This document shows, piece after piece, positions 36,575 to 45,882 of a stretch of DNA of 64,000 bases (its first letter is position 1; the number at the start of each line of letters is the position of its first letter). The notes below the pieces were generated by a model. The model was not told where the DNA came from. It saw only the letters and a program-made list of their open reading frames with translations, and did no database searches. A program made the position numbers and the translations under genes. The DNA is from MPNP01 sp026709725 (GTDB lineage: Bacteria > Pseudomonadota > Alphaproteobacteria > Rhodobacterales > Rhodobacteraceae): contig OZ241384.1 in assembly GCA_965200805.1 (NCBI GenBank), positions 1,736,001 through 1,800,000 on the forward strand, in the 5' to 3' direction.

Positions 36575-37585
36575 TTGGGGCTCCCTTACTTGGGGTGTGA
36601 TCCCCGTAAGGCTGACTCGGAAATCTGCACGTCCCTGATGATGGATGATCTGCCAAAACCGCATTGCACCCCGATCAGCGATCCGGCGAGAACTCCGCCC
36701 CGTTTCCCGAGTGGTTTCGCAGCTGTACCGGTCCGTGTCACCGCCCGGGCCGGTGACGACCGGCTCCGCCTGGTACATGTGGCCTGATTCGGTCGAATCA
36801 TTCCGGGAGATGGAGATCGTCGGGAGGTGACATGAGAAGTCAGCCATGGGGGAATCACACCCGCCACCTGGATGGCGTTCGGGTCCCAAATGGAGCTGAT
36901 GGGGGCTGATTGTGACCGCCGGGGCCGGAATGGTCCCTGGGCGGGGTTCGTCGCGGTGCCGGTTTTTGGGCGTTTGCGCGAAAAAAGTGGGGTTCTCTGG
37001 CAGGCACTATCTATTGGCGTTGCCTTCGCGATTTTCCGATATGTGTTCTGAATTACATTGGAGTTGTATTCGGCGTCACCAAATAACCGAAAGTTCGCAT
37101 AGGCCCTCACATATCCTTTTCCGATCCCGGAGAGTCTGAATAATTGAGCACCGATGCGATAAGTGGGAGCGGTTGTCGTGCGAGCAGGGATTTCCTGCCG
37201 TATGAAAATGCCGCCGGACACCTGACGCAGACCTGTCAGAATAGCCTGGAACCATTGTCGAAATTGACAGAGAAGGACCCTGTCACTGCCTCCGTCGTGG
37301 CTGTGTGGAGGAGGATGCATTCCCGGAGCCAGATTGATGGGGCTTGGAAGCGGTGACATGTGGCACCAACCCTTCAAGTCGGGGCATTGATCGAATCACT
37401 GGCTCAAGCGGTCGCGGGCAGTCGCAATCGTTCGGAGACCAGCATGCAAGTGAGATGCTGGGGCATGGAGGGGAGGTCAGCCGGGCATCAGTGTGGAGGG
37501 CGCACCAATCAGGGCTGTATGACGGAATGGACCCGAGAGATTGTTTTCCGGGAATTCCAGTGATGATGCGGAGGGTGTGATGTCT

Positions 37586-38239
<654 letters not shown>

Positions 38240-38302
38240 CTCATGATCCTTTTTTTGGCGGTCACTTTCTGTTGTGCCGGCGGCACCATAGCACCATTCC
38301 GG

Positions 38303-39541
38303 TCATGCTGCATGCCCCGGCTGACTGAAGATGGTCTCATGGCCGGGTGCGGGATGGCGCGGAATGAACAAAGCCAGGATCAATGACACCAGGGCCATTG
38401 TGGCGGCCAGCATGAAGACGAATTCAGGTGAATTGATCCAGAGATAACCGAGGAGCGCCGGCAGGAAGACAGCAGCAATGTGGTTGATCGTAAAGGCTAC
38501 GGCTGAGGTGGGCGCGATGTCACCCGGATCAGCGATTTTCTGGAAGTATGTCTTCAGTGCAAAGGCAAGGGCGAAGAAGAGGTGATCAAGAATATAGAGA
38601 CATGCTGCGAGGAGGGCTCCCCATCCGAAGTAGTAGATGCCACCATAGGCAAGAAAAACCAGTGCAAGACCGGCATACTCAAACACAAGCGCAACACGCT
38701 CCCCAAAATACCCGACGGCTTTCCCCATGACGGGAGCGAATACCATGTTGGCAATGAAGTTGATGATAAAAAGTGCAGTGACTTCATGGACGGCGAATCC
38801 AAATCGCTCAACCATCATGAACGCGGCAAAGACGACAAAAATCTGCCGACGGGCTCCGGACATGAACTGGAGGGCGTAGTAGAGCCAGTATCGGCGTCGG
38901 AGGACCATGCGAACCACTTGCTTGCTGGGCGAGTCAAAGCGCGGGAAGATGACAAAACAGGCAAGGGCCAGGACAATCGTGACACCGCCGGCGACCATAT
39001 AGATCCCATTGTAATCAATATTGAGCCACCGCCAGGCAAGAATGACGCCAAGATAGGCCAGAAGGGAAAAGAATGATCCGATTGCCACGATCCAGCCGAT
39101 TGTTTGTGGAGCCTTTCGCTTTTCGATCCACTGCAGCTGCAGGGACTGGTTGACTGTCTCAAAGTAATGGAATCCGATTGAGCTCAGCATCGTCGTGATC
39201 AAAAGACCTTCAAATCCAGGGAACCAGGCGACAACAGCGGTTGCGCCGCCGAGAAGGATCAGCGACAAAAGGCAGAGAACCTGTTCACGCAGAAGAACCA
39301 GCAGAGCAATGACACCCACCGCCAGAAGCCCGGGGATTTCGCGGACTGTGTGCAACCAGCCGATATCGATCCCATCAAACGCTGCCACCTCAATGACAAA
39401 ATTGTTCAGAAGGGCGATCCATGTCGCAAAGGAGAGTGGCATGGCGGCGGCCACAACAAAAAGCATGAACAGGGGGCGGCGCCAGAAAGGCAGATTGTCG
39501 ACATCAGCGATACCAATGGAGCGGTCAGCGGTGGCCATCAT
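38303..39541 (-). CDS. MFS transporter
   Basis: A 412-residue major facilitator superfamily membrane protein with about twelve hydrophobic segments in two halves, for example FMLFVVAAAMPLSFATWIAL near residue 25 and LLAACLYILDHLFFALAFAL near 310. The loop between helices 2 and 3 is not a canonical sugar or drug MFS motif, so the substrate is unknown. A conserved-looking FHYFETVNQSLQLQWIEKRK lies in the middle. It starts 39 bases after rpsD on the same strand. Confidence 0.8.
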   Translation of the reverse strand: MMATADRSIGIADVDNLPFWRRPLFMLFVVAAAMPLSFATWIALLNNFVIEVAAFDGIDIGWLHTVREIPGLLAVGVIALLVLLREQVLCLLSLILLGGATAVVAWFPGFEGLLITTMLSSIGFHYFETVNQSLQLQWIEKRKAPQTIGWIVAIGSFFSLLAYLGVILAWRWLNIDYNGIYMVAGGVTIVLALACFVIFPRFDSPSKQVVRMVLRRRYWLYYALQFMSGARRQIFVVFAAFMMVERFGFAVHEVTALFIINFIANMVFAPVMGKAVGYFGERVALVFEYAGLALVFLAYGGIYYFGWGALLAACLYILDHLFFALAFALKTYFQKIADPGDIAPTSAVAFTINHIAAVFLPALLGYLWINSPEFVFMLAATMALVSLILALFIPRHPAPGHETIFSQPGHAA

Positions 39542-39580
39542 CCCCTGCGCTGTGCCCGGTCTCGGCCTGACTGATCGTGA

Positions 39581-40201
39581 TCAGTTTTTGGCGTAGTACT
39601 CGACCACGAGATTGGGTTCCATAACCGACTGATACGGAACATCCTGCAACTCCGGGGCCCGGATGAACCGCACCCTGAGTGCCTTGACATCGACATCAAT
39701 ATAGCTGGGGACTTCGCGTTCCGGCAGTTTGACGGCCATGGTCACCATCGCCAGATCACGTGATCTCTCCCGAATCTGGATTTCGTCCCCCTCCTTGACC
39801 CGATAGGACGGAATATTGACCCGTTTTCCGTTGACCATCACATGACCGTGATTCACGAACTGTCGCGCTGAGAATATTGTGGGCACGAACTTGGCGCGAT
39901 AGACCACCGCATCAAGACGCCGCTCAAGCAAACCGATGAGATTCTGGCTGGTATCACCCTTCATTCGCTCTGCCTCTGCGAATGTTCGCCGAAACTGTTT
40001 TTCCGTCAAATCGCCATAGTGACCCTTGAGCATCTGCTTGGCACGCAACTGGATGCCGTAGTCTGACAGTTTTCGTCCCCGGCGCTGGCCGTGCTGGCCC
40101 GGACCATACTTGCGAACATTGACCGGTGATTTGGGCCGCCCCCAGATGTTTTCGCCCATGCGGCGGTCAATCTTGTACTTGGCAGTCGTGCGTTTGGTCA
40201 C
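39581..40201 (-). CDS. rpsD: 30S ribosomal protein S4
   Basis: The 206-residue primary 16S rRNA-binding protein of the small subunit, also known for translational feedback on its own mRNA in some bacteria. It has the N-terminal AKYKIDRRMGENIWGRPKSP, then YGPGQHGQRRGRKLSDYGIQ. The S4 RNA-binding domain (LIGLLERRLDAVVYRAKF, FSARQFVNHGHVMVNGKRV) follows, and the C-terminus is EPNLVVEYYAKN. The N-terminal zinc cysteines of the C+ form are absent, as is common in alphaproteobacteria. It is a monocistronic or MFS-linked unit here. Confidence 0.98.
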   Translation of the reverse strand: MTKRTTAKYKIDRRMGENIWGRPKSPVNVRKYGPGQHGQRRGRKLSDYGIQLRAKQMLKGHYGDLTEKQFRRTFAEAERMKGDTSQNLIGLLERRLDAVVYRAKFVPTIFSARQFVNHGHVMVNGKRVNIPSYRVKEGDEIQIRERSRDLAMVTMAVKLPEREVPSYIDVDVKALRVRFIRAPELQDVPYQSVMEPNLVVEYYAKN

Positions 40202-40327
40202 GGCTGGTCTCCTTCACGTATCTGAAGGGTGTTGTCCTTTCCCGCTCCATCAGCAGGCGACAGGATTTCTCTTGCGAGAACCACCAACACCAAGGTAACC
40301 ACATGATCTGTGGAAGGGGTGCCCTAT

Positions 40328-40774
40328 ATGCGTGGATCACGTCAATGTCAAACCGATCAGGCAGATGCCATTCCCGACTCACCTGAACACATCCCACCTG
40401 GCCTGATCCATATGGTCAAACTCTGCGTCGGTGTCGGATCCGTTGCCGCGCTGGCCAATCTTCAATTTGAGGGTGTGGAGAGCGGACGCTACAGACATCC
40501 CGAGCACCGGACCCGCAACAGGCCCCAGCGTTGGCGGGACCTCATCGCAGGGGGATCGATCTACTGGGTTGTCAATGGCGTGATCAGCGTTCGCCAGTCG
40601 ATCACCGCCATCAATGACATCAGGGGCGCACCAGGCGGAAAGCGGTGCGTTCTCGTCTTCTCGCCAACACTTGTCCTCACCCGTCCTTCTCCGATGCGTC
40701 CATTCCAGGGCTGGCGCTATCTCTCTCCTGCTGATGCGCCCGCTGATGTTGGACCCCTTGAACGACTGCCCTGA
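40328..40774 (+). CDS. DUF1489 family protein
   Basis: A 148-residue protein of the DUF1489 family, found almost only in alphaproteobacteria and of unknown function. The family blocks are MVKLCVGVGSVAALANLQ, HRTRNRPQRWRDLIAGGSIY with WVVNGVISVRQSI, and a final FQGWRYLSPADAPADVG. The ATG at 40328 follows AAGGGG; about 25 residues precede the usual family start at MVKLCVG, so an internal start is possible. It is divergent from rpsD and convergent with hsp20. Confidence 0.85.
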   Translation: MRGSRQCQTDQADAIPDSPEHIPPGLIHMVKLCVGVGSVAALANLQFEGVESGRYRHPEHRTRNRPQRWRDLIAGGSIYWVVNGVISVRQSITAINDIRGAPGGKRCVLVFSPTLVLTRPSPMRPFQGWRYLSPADAPADVGPLERLP

Positions 40775-40786
40775 TGACAACGCACG

Positions 40787-40818
40787 AAAAAACCCGGCCA
40801 CCACAGGTGGTGGCCGGG
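40787..40818 (-). terminator. intrinsic terminator of hsp20
   Basis: On the minus strand a stem of at least ten GC-rich base pairs (CCCGGCCACC paired with GGTGGCCGGG) is followed at once by six T residues. It lies 20 bases after the hsp20 stop. This is a textbook rho-independent terminator. Confidence 0.85.
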
Positions 40819-40837
40819 CCGGATTGCTGTTGACCGA

Positions 40838-41308
40838 TCAGGCGTCGATCGTGACCTGATCTTTCGCCTTGCCATTCGGTGCACTGCCGTTCGCAATGCT
40901 GATCTTGCGCGGCTTGTAGGCCTCGGGAATTTCCCGCTTCAGATCAATGTTGAGCATGCCGTCAACATAGCTGGCTCCGGTGACCTTGACGTGGTCTGCC
41001 AGTTGGAACTTCTTGTCAAAGCTCCGCTGGGCAATCCCCTTGTGCAGGTACACCGCTCCGTCCTCATCAGCCTTTTTGCGGGCAGACACAACCAGACTGT
41101 TTTCCTTGACTTCGATGTCGAGCTCATCGGTTGAAAATCCGGCTGCGGCAATGGAGATCCGATACTCTTCATCGGAGGACTTGACGATGTTGAAGGGAGG
41201 ATACGTGTTCTGGGTCGTATCCTTCGTCAGGGCACGGTCAAGCAAGTCAGCAAAGTGATCATACCCGACCGTAGAACGGTAAAGTGGTGACAAATCATAG
41301 GTGCGCAT
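40838..41308 (-). CDS. small heat-shock protein (Hsp20/IbpA type)
   Basis: A 156-residue alpha-crystallin-type chaperone that binds unfolding proteins in the cytoplasm. It starts MRTYDLSPLYRSTVGYDHF as IbpA does. The crystallin domain runs from PPFNIVKSSDEEYRISIAAA to the A-x-x-x-n-G-x-L motif (ASYVDGMLNIDL), and the C-terminal KPRKISIA carries the I-x-I oligomerisation motif. The ATG at 41308 has a perfect AAGGAGG site; in-frame codons further upstream are leader. A heat-shock sigma-32-type promoter lies about 85 bases upstream and a strong terminator downstream, so it is a single-gene heat-shock unit. Confidence 0.95.
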   Translation of the reverse strand: MRTYDLSPLYRSTVGYDHFADLLDRALTKDTTQNTYPPFNIVKSSDEEYRISIAAAGFSTDELDIEVKENSLVVSARKKADEDGAVYLHKGIAQRSFDKKFQLADHVKVTGASYVDGMLNIDLKREIPEAYKPRKISIANGSAPNGKAKDQVTIDA

Positions 41309-41394
41309 AATAACCCTCCTTAAGCGGTCAATGCTGCCCTCCACAATGGACGGGCTTCTGTTGTCCGGAACCTGTATAGGCTTCCGCACACAGG

Positions 41395-41423
41395 AAATGG
41401 TGAGACCAGTGTCAGGTTTCAAG
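41395..41423 (-). promoter_or_regulatory. sigma-32 (RpoH)-type promoter of hsp20
   Basis: Read on the minus strand, CTTGAAA (41417-41423) is followed after 14 bases by CACCATTT (41395-41402). This is close to the RpoH consensus CTTGAA and CCCATnT. It lies upstream of the hsp20 leader, which fits heat-shock control. Confidence 0.65.
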
Positions 41424-41718
41424 TCCCCTTGCCACGACATTGTGGAAACCGTCCGGTGTTGCAGAATACAACGCGACATCACACAGCGACATCACCCAAA
41501 GCCGCGTTCATTACCCATCCTGAAGCCAATCTCGCATCATCAATGACGATGCCGTTGAGGCCGGAATCCGATGTGCAGTATGACACCAACAACACCTGCC
41601 GGGACGTATGACCGCGGGCATTACCATGCCATTGATGTCATGCTCCTGCCGGTTGATGGTTTATTGAGGGCCGACACCACCCGGACGGTGATCAGGTGCC
41701 CCATGGAGCAAGATGAGC

Positions 41719-41984
41719 CATGCAGCGCCGTATCGCCATTTTCCTGATCGGCAGTCACATTGTCGTTTCCGGGGCCGTCGCAGCAAGGGAGTTCATGGCT
41801 CTCGCACTTTGTATCACGAGAAGCTCAGCAAGTGGTTGTCGGGTCTGACGACCCCGACCATGCGGGAACAGCCCGGATTATATGCCAAAACATTCGCCCA
41901 GGATCATTCAACCGAATTGCGACCAGATGCTCCATCTCAATTCAGTCGCGTCTGGCGAAGTCAGACATCGCCCCATACCGATGA
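41719..41984 (+). pseudogene. possible frameshifted small secreted protein
   Basis: From ATG 41719 the frame gives MQRRIAIFLIGSHIVVSGAV, then AAREF, a plausible signal peptide, but stops after about 42 codons. A second frame entered near 41808 continues QQVVVGSDDPDHAGTARIIC and SFNRIATRCSISIQSRL. Its C-x-n-G-S-x-n-R-x-n-C spacing resembles a common family of short secreted alphaproteobacterial proteins. A one-base shift would join them. The evidence is pattern-based only. Confidence 0.3.
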
Positions 41985-42019
41985 AGCCGGTGTGCAGTTC
42001 CTGCAAGGGAGGAGATGAA

Positions 42020-42391
42020 TCAGGCCGTTACAAACCCGAAGATCGTCAGGCCGACAATAAACATCCCTGCGGTGGTCAGGACAAGCCGTGTCTCACGCTT
42101 TGCAGCATCCACATCCAGCCTGGCGATATCCTCCCGGAGTCCGGACAGTGTGGCGTTCATTCCCGTCTCACGATCAGCCATCGCCGCTTCGCGGTCAGCC
42201 ATCGCCTCCCGGAGTCCGGACAGTGTGGCATTTATCCCTGTCTCACGATCAGCCATCGCCTCAGAACGCCTGGCCATATCCTCGGCCAGCCGAGCAATGT
42301 CGGTGCGATACTCTGCCTGCATTGTTTTCATGCGTTCCTCCAGAATGGCCACTTGCCGTGCAAGTTTCTGAGTGTCTGATGCATCATCCAT
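42020..42391 (-). CDS. small coiled-coil protein with C-terminal membrane anchor
   Basis: A protein of about 123 residues: a long coiled coil (KLARQVAILEERMKTMQAEY and onward) with two near-identical 25-residue units containing MADRETG and NATLSGLRE. It is followed by a single C-terminal membrane helix (LVLTTAGMFIVGLTIFGFV). The DNA repeats with a 75-base period (near 42131 and 42206). It has the inverse topology of the small membrane/coiled-coil proteins at 50-55 kb but a similar theme. The function is unknown. Confidence 0.6.
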   Translation of the reverse strand: MDDASDTQKLARQVAILEERMKTMQAEYRTDIARLAEDMARRSEAMADRETGINATLSGLREAMADREAAMADRETGMNATLSGLREDIARLDVDAAKRETRLVLTTAGMFIVGLTIFGFVTA

Positions 42392-42403
42392 AACCAGTTG
42401 CAC

Positions 42404-42754
42404 AGCCTTTGCCTATCAGGGGTCAAGAGGTCTTTGACCCATATGGGAAGGGTGGTATGAGCATATCAGGCCTCCTTGCCGATTGTAACGTTTGCATAAT
42501 GGGCCGCATAGACCGATGGTTTTGATTCCGTGCTGGCCCACGCCGTGAGCACTCATCCTGATTGTACAGGGGTTGGATGAACGGAGTGCCCGCTGACAAT
42601 CCGTTGAACCTTGTTGAATCAGTCAGGGCCATACCATTGTGGGAGATGTCCACACGGAACTGCTGGAGTGTGGCGATTCAGGCAACCAGGTAACGGAGCA
42701 GAACTCATTCGGGTCATAATGCGGGTCGAGTGGGAAACTGGCTTTTGGCGGTGA
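42404..42754. other. spacer without a supported gene
   Basis: About 350 bases between the coiled-coil gene and the YHS gene, both on the minus strand. No coding signal, hairpin with T-tract or repeat was noticed. Confidence 0.4.
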
Positions 42755-43201
42755 TTATTCCAGAATCCCGGGCCAGTTTCTGTCACCCTTTTCAATGTTT
42801 CCGTCAATGTCGCGACTCCAGCGCCGGTGAATCCGACGATTGTAGTTGAGGTAGAGCTTGCCATCGTGGATTGTCCAGGCGTTTGGATCGGTGGAGGCAA
42901 CATAACCCTGAGATGCGGCCCAGGCACAATAACCGCCGTATTGGGGAGTGTAGGCATCCGGGTCACTGGCAAATGTGTCACGGTTTGCCGCGGTGCTGAA
43001 ATGCCAGGTTGCTCCCATCCAGCTGTGGCCGAAGTCTTCCGTCCCCCGGACGGGTTTCCCCTCCGTGAAATAGGCGACGGCGTCATAGCCGCGTATGGCC
43101 CCCGCATCGTCACTGTACACCGGTGGCGATTCAGCCATGCCGATGCCTGTTGTTGCGAGGATGGCAAGGAAGACTGTCCGAATGAATCGAAGACTGTGCA
43201 T
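42755..43201 (-). CDS. exported YHS-domain protein
   Basis: A 148-residue protein with a signal peptide (MHSLRFIRTVFLAILATTGI) and a YHS domain (IRGYDAVAYFTEGKPVRGTE through YGGYCAWAASQGYVASTDPN). YHS domains are often linked to metal handling. It begins 3 bases after the glcF stop, so it is probably cotranscribed with glcDEF. A role in that pathway is not established. Confidence 0.85.
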   Translation of the reverse strand: MHSLRFIRTVFLAILATTGIGMAESPPVYSDDAGAIRGYDAVAYFTEGKPVRGTEDFGHSWMGATWHFSTAANRDTFASDPDAYTPQYGGYCAWAASQGYVASTDPNAWTIHDGKLYLNYNRRIHRRWSRDIDGNIEKGDRNWPGILE

Positions 43202-43204
43202 AAG

Positions 43205-44530
43205 TCACTTCTCCTGGTTGTTGGTGTTGTCAAAAGCGTTTGCCACTGCCAGTGCCGGTGGTAAGGGGCCGCCTGTCGCATAGTCAAGAAGCTCGACAGT
43301 GTGAACAACGGGTCGCCCGGCACCATTCTGTATCTGCATGAGGCAGCCGATATTGCCTGTAGCGACGAGATCGGCCCCGGTGGCGGCGATGTTGGCAACC
43401 TTGCGTTGGCGCAGCTGCGCTGCCAATTCAGGCTGCAGGAGATTGTAGGTACCGGCCGAACCGCAGCAAATATGACCCTCGTGCGGCGTTACGACATCAA
43501 ATCCTCCCGACTTCAACAGTCTTTGCGGCAAATCGGTCACGCGTTGGCCATGCTGGAGGGAGCAGGCGGAATGATAGCACACCACCCAGGGCTGTTTGGG
43601 GCAATCCGGCAAACCGATCCTGTCCAGAAATTCTGTGATATCAAGAGTTATGCCGGCAAACCGATCCGCCATCGTGGCATGGCGTTCATCATCGGCAAAC
43701 ATATGACCGTAATCCTTGACGGTTGTCCCGCAGCCACTGGCATTGACGATGATGGCATCAAGCGGGTCGCGGTCATCCTCCGCAAGCCATGCCTTGATGT
43801 TGTTGAGAGCGAAGCGATGGCTTGCATCGGCCTTGCCCATGTGATGAGAGAGGGCACCGCAGCACCCGGCACCCTGAGCAATAACAACATCACAGCCCAA
43901 CCGGGTCAGGATGCGAATCGTCGCAGCGTTGATGTCTGTGTTGAGGGCCTTCTGGGCACATCCGTTCATGAGGGCCACCCGCCATTTGCGTGTTCCAAGC
44001 GCCGGTATAACCTGCGGATCATCATCGGTGCTTACCGGCGGCAGCGAGGCCGGAGCCATGTCGAGCATGGCACGCAGTCTGGGATCGGGCAGAAGATTGC
44101 GGAAAGGCTTGCCCATCCAGGCACCGAGGATCGCCAATCGGAACCGCATGGGGTAGGGTAAAATCTGTGCGAGCGTCCAGCGCAGAATTCGATCGAGGAG
44201 GGGGCGTTGGTAGGTCTCCTCGATATAGGCCCGCGCATGATCCACAAGGTGCATGTAGTTGACATCTGACGGACAGGTCGTCATGCAGGACAGGCATGAG
44301 AGACAGCGATCAATGTGCAGCACTGTTTTCCGGTCTGCCGGTCTTCCGGACTCCAGCATCTGCTTGATCAGATAGATACGCCCCCTTGGACTGTCGAGTT
44401 CATTGCCAAGGATGAGATAGGTTGGGCAGGTTGCTGTGCAAAATCCGCAATGCACGCAGCGGCGCAGAATCGTCTCGGATCGGGCGATACCGGGATCGGC
44501 AAGCTGTTCGGCTGTAAAATCAGTACGCAC
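43205..44530 (-). CDS. glcF: glycolate oxidase iron-sulfur subunit GlcF
   Basis: The 441-residue Fe-S subunit that passes electrons from glycolate oxidation to the membrane. Two [4Fe-4S] motifs are present: CVHCGFCTATCPTYLILGNE (from residue 28) and CLSCLSCMTTCPSDVNYMHL (near 77). Two CCG-type domains follow, with GCCGALSHHMG near 220 and HICCGSAGTYNLL near 355. The final DYATGGPLPPAL region is typical of the family. It lies 200 bases after glcE; the gap holds no gene. Confidence 0.95.
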   Translation of the reverse strand: MRTDFTAEQLADPGIARSETILRRCVHCGFCTATCPTYLILGNELDSPRGRIYLIKQMLESGRPADRKTVLHIDRCLSCLSCMTTCPSDVNYMHLVDHARAYIEETYQRPLLDRILRWTLAQILPYPMRFRLAILGAWMGKPFRNLLPDPRLRAMLDMAPASLPPVSTDDDPQVIPALGTRKWRVALMNGCAQKALNTDINAATIRILTRLGCDVVIAQGAGCCGALSHHMGKADASHRFALNNIKAWLAEDDRDPLDAIIVNASGCGTTVKDYGHMFADDERHATMADRFAGITLDITEFLDRIGLPDCPKQPWVVCYHSACSLQHGQRVTDLPQRLLKSGGFDVVTPHEGHICCGSAGTYNLLQPELAAQLRQRKVANIAATGADLVATGNIGCLMQIQNGAGRPVVHTVELLDYATGGPLPPALAVANAFDNTNNQEK

Positions 44531-44730
44531 TGGACCGACCGATCACACAGGACAGGAAGACACTGGACCGGAGCCCTGATTGATCTGAACACAAAAAGCG
44601 ATCAAGGATCCGTTTGCCAAAACAAATGTTCCGGCAGCAGGTTTGTGGTGATGCGAAAGAAACAGGTCCGCGATTCCCACTGATCTTCCCCGATTGGGCA
44701 GGTGGAACGGCTTCCATGTCAACGCATTGG

Positions 44731-45882
44731 TCATGGTGACGGTCGGCTTCCGGTCAGATCAATATGCGGATTCAGGATATTCCGGGGATCAAACACATGC
44801 TTGATACCGCACAGAATTTTACGCGCACCCTCCATCGGAGGGTGGAAACGGGCAATATTGAGTGCGCCTGCAGGCCGGATCAGGGTGGCACTGAATGGAA
44901 TATCGCCGATCTGATCCCGTATGTCGCCATCATGGCGCGTGACAACCCAGAGCAGTGCACCGGCCCAGTCAACAATGTAATCCATGTCAATCAGGCCTTG
45001 CAGGCGCACGATCAGATCCCCACAGATATCAGCAGCGGTATTGATCCGCCAAAGACTTCCCTCCTGGCCAGCAAGAATTTCCGCGTCCCGAATCGTGCTC
45101 CACAGTTCGACATTCCGTTCGTGATCATTGCATGCATCAATGGCGCCGAATTCTGTCAGGGCGGCTCCAATCGCTGCGCTGCGCTGCCTGACGGAGCGCT
45201 CCAGTCCCTCGATCCGGAGGAGCGTGCGACTGTCATCCGGTCCAGCGCCGGGGAGGTAGGCAGCTCCGGTAATCTCATGGGGCGTTGCCATCGCTGTCGA
45301 GAGGGCTTTCAGGGCATCCGCGCATCCAAGCCCGGTGATTGCAAGGGTGGCTGAGCTTCGCGACCGGGGGAGAACCTTGATGGAGATCTCGGTCAGGACG
45401 GCAAGTGAACCCTGTGACCCGCATAACAATCCTGAGAGGTCATAGCCCGTGACATTCTTCATGACCCTGCCGCCGCTGGAGAGAATCCTGCCATTGCCGG
45501 TGACAAATCGTGTTCCCAGCACAAAATCCCGGCAAGAACCCCACTGAACACGCCGCGGGCCCGAGGCGTTGGTGGCGATGACACCGCCAATGGTTGACTC
45601 ATCCGTGCTTGACATGATCCTGTTGTGGCGCGGTGGCTCGAACATGAGGCATTGTCCGGACTCGTCAAGCACGGCTTCGACTTCACTCAGGGGCGTTCCG
45701 CTCCTGACAACCAGTGTCAGCGTACCCGGCTGGTAATCAATGATACCACTGAACCCGCGCGTTGAGATTGCCAGCAGATCATCCGGAGGATCGCCAGCGC
45801 GGGTTCCGCCGCCCGACAGGCCGACCCCCCGATTCGCCGATCTCAGGATATCGGCGATTTCCTGTTCACTTGTCGGGGTCAA
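44731..45882 (-). CDS. glcE: glycolate oxidase FAD-binding subunit GlcE
   Basis: The 383-residue flavoprotein subunit of glycolate oxidase. The family features are GLSGGGTRAGDPPDDLLAIS, the FAD-binding TIGGVIATNASGPRRVQWGS then CRDFVLGTRFVTGNGRILSS, and GGRVMKNVTGYDLSGLLCGS. The C-terminus KILCGIKHVFDPRNILNPHI is the usual tail. Its ATG overlaps the glcD stop by 4 bases. The subunit is not catalytic alone and works with GlcD. Confidence 0.95.
   Translation of the reverse strand: MTPTSEQEIADILRSANRGVGLSGGGTRAGDPPDDLLAISTRGFSGIIDYQPGTLTLVVRSGTPLSEVEAVLDESGQCLMFEPPRHNRIMSSTDESTIGGVIATNASGPRRVQWGSCRDFVLGTRFVTGNGRILSSGGRVMKNVTGYDLSGLLCGSQGSLAVLTEISIKVLPRSRSSATLAITGLGCADALKALSTAMATPHEITGAAYLPGAGPDDSRTLLRIEGLERSVRQRSAAIGAALTEFGAIDACNDHERNVELWSTIRDAEILAGQEGSLWRINTAADICGDLIVRLQGLIDMDYIVDWAGALLWVVTRHDGDIRDQIGDIPFSATLIRPAGALNIARFHPPMEGARKILCGIKHVFDPRNILNPHIDLTGSRPSP

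Larger units (their letters stand above)
35943..37585. other. 1.6-kb gene-poor stretch
   Basis: No protein family is recognised on either strand between prmA and msrA. Several open frames (the longest 263 codons on the minus strand from 37377) have biased, repetitive-looking translations and no ribosome site, so I do not call them. The stretch contains the AT-rich island at 36284-36420 and one tiny basic frame at 36461-36574. Neither neighbour needs regulatory DNA of this length. Confidence 0.45.

Noticed and set aside
36586..37377. 263-codon minus-strand frame in the gene-poor region
   Set aside because: No family, no ribosome site, and composition typical of non-coding GC-rich DNA.
41309..41390. 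ROSE-type RNA thermometer in the hsp20 leader
   Set aside because: The anti-Shine-Dalgarno-like AGCCCGTCC pairs better with a nearer GGAGGGC in the leader, leaving the real ribosome site free; no conserved ROSE layout is evident.
42619..43398. 259-codon minus-strand frame across the YHS gene
   Set aside because: It overlaps the YHS protein and glcF, which have clear domains, and shows Thr/Pro-rich chance translation.
44531..44730. 63-codon frame between glcE and glcF
   Set aside because: No coding signal or conservation expected in this short operon gap.
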